A DNA stretch of 5,245 nt from positions 1 through 5,245 of the forward strand of contig PBHQ01000035.1 in assembly GCA_002719475.1 (NCBI GenBank), read 5' to 3'. The stretch's first letter is position 1. Each line of letters begins with the position of its first letter. Made by a program: the position numbers and the translations under genes. Below the pieces are notes generated by a model. The model did not search any database. It saw only the letters and a program-made list of their open reading frames with translations, and was not told the DNA's origin. Of the stretch, positions 1 through 5,245 are shown in pieces. This stretch comes from Methanobacteriota archaeon. GTDB lineage: Archaea; Thermoplasmatota; Poseidoniia; Poseidoniales; Poseidoniaceae.

Positions 1-858
1 GATTTGCAACCATACGAATACTCTCTCAACACCTTGGTATCCTTCTCCTTTGAAGAAGTCATATTTCCTTAGTACAGAGTACAATGCCAAGGATGCTAGA
101 GTACCGATTACAATAGCCAACAATATACTATTAATAGGGAACCAAGCATTATCTTGCAATGGATTCCAAACTCCGCCCTCACTGGCTGGTAACCAGTTGG
201 ATTTGTTTATCCATTCTGCTCGATCTAGTCTCTTGATCAATCCCTTAAGAGCCTTGAACTGAAGGGCTAGGCCGAGAACAAAGAAAGTTGGGAATGCCAA
301 TAATGGCGCCATCCAGCGAGATCGCTCGACGGGATTGTCCGCCTCATAGATCAATTTCTTGATGATCATGAAAGATACGAATGCGAATACTGCCCCCATG
401 AGTGGCGATGCTATCCAAGACAACACAACCGTGCCAACGACGCCCCAATCAATCATATCTGAATCGATAACTAAACCAATTCCTACAATACCACCGATTA
501 TACTGTGTGTTGTCGATACGGGCAGGCCAAATCTTGTTGCGACTGTCAGCCATAGGGCTGCAGCCAACATTGCTGCTATGAATCCAAACATCAGTTTAGT
601 TGCCAGGTCTTCGTTAACGGTATCAAAATCAACCGACAGAATACCCTTACGTACAGTATCGGTTACTGCGTCTCCGGCCAAAAAGGCTCCAGCGAACTCG
701 AATATTGCAGCGATAATAACCGCCTGTTTCAATGTCAATGCTCTCGAACCGACCGAGGTCCCCATCGCATTGGCAACATCATTTGCACCAATATTCCAAG
801 CCATATATGCACAAACAATCAGAGCGGCGATGAGCACGTACACTGAGAAGGGGTCCAT
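1..858 (-). CDS. pit: PiT-family inorganic phosphate permease, N-terminal part (runs off window)
   Basis: Membrane transporter taking up inorganic phosphate with a coupling cation (PiT/PHO-4 family). My translation from the ATG at 858-856 gives 286 open residues to the window edge. The first family signature GANDVANAMGTSVG is at about residues 24-37 and the second conserved loop GLPVSTTHSIIGG at 111-123. Hydrophobic segments lie near 5-22, 46-62, 88-108, 118-132, 138-166, 184-200 and 240-262. The last visible residues, VERVFVWLQI, resemble the stretch that leads into the second copy of the signature, so roughly the C-terminal third is missing only because of the window boundary. An in-frame TGA lies a short way upstream with no ATG or GTG between, which fixes the start; GAGAGG sits 9 nt before it. 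It is divergent from the PhoU-like regulator, which supports a phosphate role. The full ANDVAN signature resembles sodium-coupled members, but the coupling ion is inference. Confidence 0.93.
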   Translation of the reverse strand, partial: MDPFSVYVLIAALIVCAYMAWNIGANDVANAMGTSVGSRALTLKQAVIIAAIFEFAGAFLAGDAVTDTVRKGILSVDFDTVNEDLATKLMFGFIAAMLAAALWLTVATRFGLPVSTTHSIIGGIVGIGLVIDSDMIDWGVVGTVVLSWIASPLMGAVFAFVSFMIIKKLIYEADNPVERSRWMAPLLAFPTFFVLGLALQFKALKGLIKRLDRAEWINKSNWLPASEGGVWNPLQDNAWFPINSILLAIVIGTLASLALYSVLRKYDFFKGEGYQGVERVFVWLQI

Positions 859-867
859 GACGAGTTG

Positions 868-873
868 CCTCTC
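868..873 (-). promoter_or_regulatory. Probable Shine-Dalgarno of the phosphate permease
   Basis: On the minus strand GAGAGG lies 9 nt before the ATG at 858-856. It is a modest match to the archaeal anti-Shine-Dalgarno sequence and its spacing is slightly long. If used, the permease mRNA has a short leader, unlike the divergent gene, which has no such motif. Confidence 0.4.
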
Positions 874-879
874 GCGGGC

Positions 880-914
880 AGTATATCACCTATATTCTAA
901 GTAAAATATATAGT
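880..914 (-). promoter_or_regulatory. Candidate promoter region for the phosphate permease
   Basis: Read on the minus strand this stretch holds three AT-rich candidates for the TATA box: ACTATATATTTTA (914-902), AGAATATAGG (898-889) and GATATACT (887-880). If the mRNA carries the GAGAGG leader, one of the two upstream boxes fits best. If it is leaderless, the box centred near 884 is at the right distance. The sequence alone does not decide between them. Confidence 0.35.
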
Positions 915-926
915 TATATGTAGAAT
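894..926. promoter_or_regulatory. Inverted repeat flanking the shared AT-rich promoter core (possible operator)
   Basis: ATTCTA at 894-899 and its exact reverse complement TAGAAT at 921-926 flank a 21-nt AT-rich spacer centred near 910, on the TATA-like core used by one or both divergent genes. The half-sites are about 27 bp apart, between two and three helical turns. A dimeric AbrB-type protein could bind such a site, and the adjacent regulator is an obvious candidate. Six-base arms in AT-rich DNA can also occur by chance. Confidence 0.25.
903..912 (+). promoter_or_regulatory. TATA box of the AbrB-PhoU regulator (leaderless promoter)
   Basis: AAAATATATA is centred about 27 nt upstream of the ATG at 935, which is the usual distance from an archaeal TATA box to the transcription start. 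No purine-rich ribosome-binding motif precedes that ATG. Together these suggest a leaderless mRNA starting at or very near the start codon. The purine- and A-rich bases just upstream (AAGTA) could serve as a weak BRE. Confidence 0.5.
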
Positions 927-934
927 GCAGTATC

Positions 935-1972
935 ATGGCCTCTGGACAAGGTACCATTCATACCCGAAGATTGCAATTGACTGGTGGGGCAACCTTCACC
1001 GTTAGCATACCAAAAGAGTGGGCGAATTTTCATTCACTCAAAGCCAAAGACAGCCTCAAGATAGATTGGCGCCCAAGCGGGGCAATACGAATCACACCAG
1101 CGAATGAAAGCATAGCCAAGAGAAAAGAAATCACTCTAACTGTGGATAAGATTCCTGTTGGTTCCCTAGTAGACCATCTAGTCGCGGCATACATCGCCTC
1201 AACTGATCGTATCAAATTGATCAGCAAAGATGGTTTCAATAGAAATCAAAAATCGAGAATCAAACGTTTCTTGAGAATAACTACCGGGTTCGAAATTATG
1301 GATGAGAGTGAAAATCGTATCGAACTGCTCAACTTACTAAACATTGGAGAAATGCCGCTACAATCCAGTCTCAATAGAATGTACCTACAGTTGACTTCAA
1401 TCATTAGAGATATTGTGGACGTTCTTTCTGGGGAAGATAGTTCTCTACTCATCGATGTCGAAGATAGAGAGAGAGAAATGGACGCCATTCAACTGTTAAT
1501 TCAACGACAAGTAGGGGCGTTGTTAGAATCTCACAAAGTAGCGGTAGACCTGCATACCGAACGAAGAAAAGCCATTGAAATCGCCAACTTGGCGCGTACT
1601 TTGGAAAGGATGGGAGATCACGCTCAACAATTGGCCGAATTAATTCTCACTACAGAAAACAAACCAAAGCTTGATTTCAACGAAGAACCATTGAATAAAT
1701 TGGCGATTTGGCAAACCTCGATTAAGGCCTTGATGGTCAATATCAGAACAAGGAATCCTCACGAGATTCATGATGCTAGAATGGCGCTCAAAGAGGCACA
1801 GATAGAACTCTCCGAACACGAAGATTCTCTTTGGGGTGGGCGTACCAGCGCAACTTCTGTTCTCTACAAATTCAGACTCTCAGAAAGTATTCGCAGGCTC
1901 TGTGCATATGCAAGAGACATGGGTGAAATTCTGCTCAATATCATCGCCTGCGAAAATGCGAGCCTGAAATGA
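935..1972 (+). CDS. phoU: AbrB-PhoU phosphate uptake regulator
   Basis: Probable cytoplasmic, DNA-binding regulator of phosphate uptake, 345 residues. Residues about 10-55 read as a SpoVT/AbrB-type swapped hairpin (RRLQLTGGATFTVSIPKEW followed by LKAKDSLKI and IRITP), the form placed at the N-terminus of archaeal PhoU-like proteins. Residues about 60-135 form a linker domain. From about 140 the protein is helical and PhoU-like. The first helical bundle has the family motif RTLERMGDHAQQLAEL (221-236), including E224 and D228 of the E-xxx-D metal-binding pattern. The second half has ESIRRLCAYARDMGEIL (317-332), where D328 is kept but the usual glutamate position is C323, so the second metal site may be degenerate. 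It is divergent from the PiT permease across 76 nt, so regulation of that transporter and of itself is likely. No PstSCAB genes are visible, so a partner ABC system is unknown. Confidence 0.9.
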   Translation: MASGQGTIHTRRLQLTGGATFTVSIPKEWANFHSLKAKDSLKIDWRPSGAIRITPANESIAKRKEITLTVDKIPVGSLVDHLVAAYIASTDRIKLISKDGFNRNQKSRIKRFLRITTGFEIMDESENRIELLNLLNIGEMPLQSSLNRMYLQLTSIIRDIVDVLSGEDSSLLIDVEDREREMDAIQLLIQRQVGALLESHKVAVDLHTERRKAIEIANLARTLERMGDHAQQLAELILTTENKPKLDFNEEPLNKLAIWQTSIKALMVNIRTRNPHEIHDARMALKEAQIELSEHEDSLWGGRTSATSVLYKFRLSESIRRLCAYARDMGEILLNIIACENASLK

Positions 1973-2008
1973 AGGGTTGAAGTGCAATCAGCCGCTCGCA
2001 ACCCTGCC

Positions 2009-2037
2009 GAGCCGGCCCCTCTGAGGAATCCCGGCTC
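2009..2037 (+). other. GC-rich hairpin in the leader before taw1
   Basis: GAGCCGG (2009-2015) pairs perfectly with CCGGCTC (2031-2037) across a 15-nt loop. It lies between the phoU stop and the taw1 ATG, ending 13 nt before that ATG. No T-run follows, so it is not a standard terminator. By my count 45 of 69 bases in 1982-2050 are G or C, visibly richer than the flanking genes. It could be a leader structure that influences taw1 translation, or an mRNA processing site. Function is unproven. Confidence 0.35.
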
Positions 2038-2050
2038 AAGACGTGATAGC

Positions 2051-3058
2051 ATGGGAATGGATCTTGCACTAAAGGCGAAATTGCAGAAGCAACGCTACCA
2101 TATCGTCGGAGAACATGGTGGTGTGAAGATATGCCATTGGACCAAAGAAAGCCTACTCAGGGATAGACAATGCTACAAAGGCAAGTTCTACGGTATCGAA
2201 AGCCACAACTGTCTGCAGATGAGTCCTGTCGTCGACCAATGCAATCTAGCATGTAGCTATTGCTGGAGAGAGCCGCACATGGACACTCTGGAACTAACTG
2301 ATCAAGACCCACTTGAGTTGTTGTATGAGAGCGTACGAGCGCAAAGGCGCCTCCTTACTGGATACGGCGGCAATATTGGAGTCACTCCTGAGAAGTATCA
2401 GGAGGCTCAGAATCCGCGTCATGTAGCGATTTCATTGAATGGTGAACCTACCCTTTACACGAAATTGGGCGAATACATCGAACTCTGTCACAAGCATGGA
2501 ATGACCACCATGTTGGTGACCAATGGAACTCTACCTAAAGCACTGGAGAAACTCGATACCCTACCAACTCAACTCTATGTCAGTGTTGATGCCCCTAATA
2601 AACAGGTATTCGACCGCATCTGCAAACCAAAGTGGAACAGCGGAGCATGGAATAAATTCGAAGAAACCATCGATCTATTACCGAGCCTAGATACTCGAAT
2701 TGTCTGTCGCCATACCTTGGTCAAAGGCGAGAATATGGCTGAGGAACACATTGCGCAATATGCGGCTCTAGATAATCGGGCTGACCCTGATTTCATCGAG
2801 TGCAAAGGGTATGTATTTGTGGGCCACAGTAGGGAAGTTCTGTCGATTGACAATATGCCCAGTCACGAAGACATCCTCGACTTCAGCAATAAATTGGCGC
2901 CGATGGTTGGCCGCAAGGTCCTCGATGATTCACGTCCAAGCAGAGTGGCGCTGGTGGGTAAAGAAATCGTCCCAATTCCAATTCCCGAGAGAGAAATGGA
3001 ATTCCCTGCTGACTTAGGGATTGCACCACCTGTCAAGCATCTGCCAATCATTCAATGA
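2051..3058 (+). CDS. taw1: 4-demethylwyosine synthase (TYW1/Taw1), radical SAM
   Basis: Converts N1-methylguanosine at position 37 of tRNA-Phe to 4-demethylwyosine using pyruvate and S-adenosylmethionine, the tricycle-forming step of wyosine synthesis. The radical SAM motif is C64-xxx-C68-xx-C71. A second set, C28, C41 and C54, spaced 13 and 13, matches the extra 4Fe-4S ligands of Methanocaldococcus jannaschii TYW1 as I recall them (C26, C39, C52 with C62, C66, C69). K43 in CYKGKFYGIES corresponds to the lysine proposed to bind pyruvate. SLNGEPTLY is the usual GEPT-type motif, and the C-terminal part (GYVFVGHSR, then DNMPSHEDILDF) matches the wyosine-base-formation domain. I chose ATG 2051 (335 aa); ATG 2057 (333 aa) would give cysteine numbers identical to the methanogen enzyme. 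A GTG at 1982 adds 23 Pro/Ala/Arg-rich residues outside the family core. No TATA-like box precedes it, so co-transcription with phoU is likely. Confidence 0.95.
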   Translation: MGMDLALKAKLQKQRYHIVGEHGGVKICHWTKESLLRDRQCYKGKFYGIESHNCLQMSPVVDQCNLACSYCWREPHMDTLELTDQDPLELLYESVRAQRRLLTGYGGNIGVTPEKYQEAQNPRHVAISLNGEPTLYTKLGEYIELCHKHGMTTMLVTNGTLPKALEKLDTLPTQLYVSVDAPNKQVFDRICKPKWNSGAWNKFEETIDLLPSLDTRIVCRHTLVKGENMAEEHIAQYAALDNRADPDFIECKGYVFVGHSREVLSIDNMPSHEDILDFSNKLAPMVGRKVLDDSRPSRVALVGKEIVPIPIPEREMEFPADLGIAPPVKHLPIIQ

Positions 3059-4176
3059 GTGCTTTTTGCAAGGCAGTCTTTGAAATGCCGCTGCTTCTGG
3101 GCGATACGATGCGTGAAGTGCTGGTAGCCAGAGGTGGTGCGGTATCCGCCGCTTCTGGACTTGGACGCGCTCACCACGATTTGATCAAGGCTCTCGATAC
3201 TGGGAAAATTGAGGGATATGCTTCTGGAGGAGTGATTGAACATGATACTGGAGGTAATCCAGCAACACGTTTGCATCGACGCTGGCGTAGTAATCCTGCA
3301 AGAGTCAAGAAGTCGTTAGCAATGATTGACTTGCTACACGTAAGCGACCAAGAGCAAGCACATCTTGTGCCAGAGAATTGCCCCATTCCAGTATCGGTTA
3401 CAGTGCATGATTTGTTCAACATTCATCCACGCAAAGTATCGGGGATAGAAATTGGAGAGACTAATCCTGGAGCAGTGCGACGAAAGGACCTGAGCAAATT
3501 GAGCGCTGGGCTGCAAAGAGCAGACCTCTTGATTTGCGACTCTAGAGCGACATTGAAAGAAGTCGAGGAGTATTATCCAGATGTAGCCTCGACCTGCGTC
3601 CCCCTAGGGCTTCAGTTAGATGCGAGGAAGCCCGATAGCAATCCTCTCAATCCGCCATCGTGGATGCTGGATGAGGCAAAGCACCTGTTGCTAGTAGGTT
3701 CTGAAGAACCGCGCAAGCGCTTGGATTTCGCGATTCAATCATGTAAGGGCTTGAAGGACGTAATTATCCACAAAATTGGTGCTGAATCCGATTCCGAAAA
3801 AGAACGCTACCTCAAGGCATTGGCCTCAACCCATGGAATAGACCTAAGGTGGCAAGGTAGAGTTCCTGAAGATGACCTAAGAGCAGCCTTCCAACACGCT
3901 GATGCCTTGTTATTCCCAAGTATCGCTGAGGGATTCGGATACCCGCCATTGGAGGCGATGGCTGGTGGAACAAGAGCCTTGGTTGCCGACGCTGCCTCGG
4001 CCAATGAGATTCCTCCTCAATCTCACCTACTTCCAGTAGATGATGTTCAGGCTTGGCGTCAAGCCATCAAAAATCTAGAATCTGGACGGTGTGAAGAATC
4101 CATGCAACGAGCAGAGAAATTCTCTGACAGCGTATTTGCAAAGAACATGTCCGCAGCCTGGGACTCTTTGTTCTAA
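3055..4176 (+). CDS. Glycosyltransferase family 4 (GT-B fold)
   Basis: Probable cytosolic retaining glycosyltransferase that moves a sugar from a nucleotide-sugar donor, up to 373 residues with no obvious membrane segment. The N-terminal acceptor half shows EVLVARGG (21-28), GLGRAHHDLIKAL (35-47), VTVHDLFNIHP (115-125) and ADLLICDSRATL (157-168), the last two common in mannosyltransferase-like GT4 proteins. The donor half begins near LLLVGSEEPRKRLDF, where R220/K221 fit the phosphate-binding basic residues. It contains the EX7E motif, E292 to E300, in SIAEGFGYPPLEAMAGG. The ATG at 3055 overlaps the taw1 stop (ATGA), suggesting translational coupling. The first 18 residues precede the first Rossmann strand, so ATG 3109 (355 aa) is a real alternative; neither start has a clear ribosome-binding site. 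Its stop abuts that of gmd on the other strand. Donor and acceptor cannot be read; a GDP-sugar derived from Gmd is a reasonable inference from context. Confidence 0.87.
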   Translation: MSAFCKAVFEMPLLLGDTMREVLVARGGAVSAASGLGRAHHDLIKALDTGKIEGYASGGVIEHDTGGNPATRLHRRWRSNPARVKKSLAMIDLLHVSDQEQAHLVPENCPIPVSVTVHDLFNIHPRKVSGIEIGETNPGAVRRKDLSKLSAGLQRADLLICDSRATLKEVEEYYPDVASTCVPLGLQLDARKPDSNPLNPPSWMLDEAKHLLLVGSEEPRKRLDFAIQSCKGLKDVIIHKIGAESDSEKERYLKALASTHGIDLRWQGRVPEDDLRAAFQHADALLFPSIAEGFGYPPLEAMAGGTRALVADAASANEIPPQSHLLPVDDVQAWRQAIKNLESGRCEESMQRAEKFSDSVFAKNMSAAWDSLF

Positions 4177-5244
4177 TCACTCAGGCGGCCTTGGAGGGTT
4201 GTATCCTCTCTCCTTGGCTTCTGCAATCAGTGCTACATCCGCCTCGACCATCATCTCTACCAATCCTGCAAAGGTTGTGTTTGGTTTCCAGCCAAGGGCT
4301 GCTTCAGCCTTGTCATACTTACCGATCAACAAATCGACTTCTGCTGGGCGGAAGAATTTGGGATTGGTGCGGACTCTAATCACACCATTCTGATCCTTTG
4401 CAATGCGATCTACTCCTTCGCCTTCCCATGCTAGTTCCATACCAACATGTGAAAATGCAAGATCAATGAATTCCTTGACAGAATGAGTTTCACCTGTTGC
4501 AATGACGTAATCATCTGGCTCATCTTGCTGCAGCATTCTCCACTGCATCTCAACATAATCTCCGGCAAAGCCCCAGTCACGCTTGGCATCTACATTACCA
4601 ATCGACAGATATTCATCAAACCCAGCAGCTATTCTTGCCGCCATCATGGTAACTTTTCGGGTCACGAATTCAAGCCCTCTTCTTGGGCTTTCATGATTAA
4701 ACAGAATTCCTGTGCAGGCGAACAAACCATATGATTCGCGATAATTTCTGGTTATCTCGAAGGCGAAAACTTTGGCACATCCATAAGGAGAACGCGGGTG
4801 GAAAGGTGTCAACTCTGTCTGCGGAATCTCTCTAACCTCGCCGAACTGTTCTGAAGAACCAGCCTGATAGAAACGGCAATCCGGTTTGTTTCTCTTGATG
4901 GCCTCAAGGCAGCGTAGCGAACCCATTCCGGTAACATCAGCAGTCATCAATGGGGAGCGCCATGATTCAGGGACAAAGGATTGCGCCCCTAGATTGTAAA
5001 ATTCATCTGGTTGAACCTCTTTGATGGCATTATCGATACTGGCCTGGTCGGTCAAGTCGCCGTTGATGAGATGGAAGTTCTCATGTGCGTTCAAATGGTT
5101 GATGAGTGAACGTCCAAGTGTGGGTTGACTAGTCCTGCGAACCAATCCATAGACCTTGTATCCCTTGTCAAGTAACAACTCTGAGAGGTAGGAACCATCC
5201 TGTCCTGTCACTCCGGTAATCAAAGCGACCTTGCCCTTCGTCAT
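4177..5244 (-). CDS. gmd: GDP-mannose 4,6-dehydratase
   Basis: Cytosolic short-chain dehydrogenase/reductase that converts GDP-D-mannose to GDP-4-dehydro-6-deoxy-D-mannose, the precursor of GDP-fucose, GDP-rhamnose, perosamine and related sugars. At 355 residues it is full length for the family. The NADP-binding glycine motif is GVTGQDG (11-17), with VRR at 35-37 contacting the cofactor phosphate as in NADP-dependent members. The catalytic set is S130/S131, E132, Y154 and K158 (SSEQFGE and SPYGCAK). Further family landmarks are LFNHESPRRG (181-190), RDWGFAGDYV (222-231), and FFRPAEVDLLIGKYDKAEAALGWKP (297-321). The ATG at 5244-5242 gives the expected N-terminus, MTKGKVALITG, but only one base upstream is visible, so promoter and ribosome-binding site are outside the window. 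It is convergent with the glycosyltransferase at zero spacing. Subfamily relatives such as RmlB or GalE are excluded by the motifs above. The sequence looks bacterial-like, so ancestral transfer is possible. Confidence 0.96.
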   Translation of the reverse strand: MTKGKVALITGVTGQDGSYLSELLLDKGYKVYGLVRRTSQPTLGRSLINHLNAHENFHLINGDLTDQASIDNAIKEVQPDEFYNLGAQSFVPESWRSPLMTADVTGMGSLRCLEAIKRNKPDCRFYQAGSSEQFGEVREIPQTELTPFHPRSPYGCAKVFAFEITRNYRESYGLFACTGILFNHESPRRGLEFVTRKVTMMAARIAAGFDEYLSIGNVDAKRDWGFAGDYVEMQWRMLQQDEPDDYVIATGETHSVKEFIDLAFSHVGMELAWEGEGVDRIAKDQNGVIRVRTNPKFFRPAEVDLLIGKYDKAEAALGWKPNTTFAGLVEMMVEADVALIAEAKERGYNPPRPPE

Positions 5245-5245
5245 G

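Noticed and set aside
50..904. Plus-strand open frames at 50-262 and 359-904
   Set aside because: They lie opposite the PiT permease, whose signature motifs are clear on the minus strand. The plus-strand translations are low in complexity, rich in Ser, Thr, Ile and Ala, and match no family I know.
1982..2050. GTG-initiated 23-residue N-terminal extension of Taw1
   Set aside because: The residues are rich in Pro, Ala and Arg, lie outside the conserved core, and overlap a hairpin. Cysteine positions relative to the methanogen enzyme fit a start at 2051 or 2057. It is kept only as an alternative.
1970..2050. Archaeal C/D-box guide RNA in the phoU-taw1 gap
   Set aside because: CTGA (2021-2024) and a C-box-like GTGATAG (2043-2049) are present, but the second is mismatched and they are in the wrong order for a C/D box RNA.
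2575..2853. Minus-strand open frame opposite taw1, and similar antisense frames opposite phoU and the glycosyltransferase
   Set aside because: All lie opposite genes with firm family motifs, and their translations show no recognisable domain.
4190..4212. Possible terminator hairpin GGAGGG...CCTCTCTCC just past the glycosyltransferase stop
   Set aside because: Only four or so contiguous pairs form, no T-run follows, and the bases code for the conserved-length C-terminus of Gmd.
1..5245. CRISPR arrays, tRNA or rRNA genes, insertion sequences, attachment sites
   Set aside because: Reading through the window I saw no regularly spaced direct repeats, no tRNA-like cloverleaf, no transposase or integrase sequence, and no flanking inverted repeats.

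Overview
The window looks like chromosomal DNA from an archaeon, most likely a euryarchaeal-type lineage with moderate GC. Three things point that way: an archaeal-type 4-demethylwyosine synthase (Taw1) with both iron-sulfur cysteine sets, a PhoU-type regulator fused to an N-terminal AbrB-like DNA-binding hairpin, and an AT-rich box about 27 nt upstream of a start codon that has no Shine-Dalgarno sequence, the usual layout of an archaeal leaderless transcript. A marine planktonic group such as Marine Group II is possible, but that is a guess. No RNA genes, insertion sequences, CRISPR arrays or integration sites were seen.

Layout. (1) 1-858, minus strand: the N-terminal 286 residues of a PiT-family phosphate permease, cut by the window edge just before the second half of the family repeat. 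(2) 859-934: a 76-nt divergent promoter region with an AT-rich core. (3) 935-1972, plus strand: the AbrB-PhoU phosphate regulator. (4) 1973-2050: a GC-rich leader with a hairpin. (5) 2051-3058, plus strand: taw1, a radical SAM enzyme of wyosine biosynthesis in tRNA-Phe. (6) 3055-4176, plus strand: a GT4-type glycosyltransferase whose possible start overlaps the taw1 stop as ATGA. (7) 4177-5244, minus strand: a complete GDP-mannose 4,6-dehydratase whose stop codon directly abuts that of the glycosyltransferase.

How the genes fit together. The left half is a phosphate module: a transporter and its probable regulator are transcribed divergently from a very short shared control region, so the regulator could bind there and adjust both genes. 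The right half is a nucleotide-sugar and glycan module: Gmd makes GDP-4-keto-6-deoxymannose, and the glycosyltransferase could attach a derived sugar to a lipid-linked or surface glycan. The tRNA-modification gene lies between them, probably co-transcribed with phoU and the glycosyltransferase. I see no functional reason for that grouping.

Coding sequence fills nearly all of the window. The families are all known. The points of interest are regulatory architecture and start-site questions; I did not find evidence for a new type of biological system.
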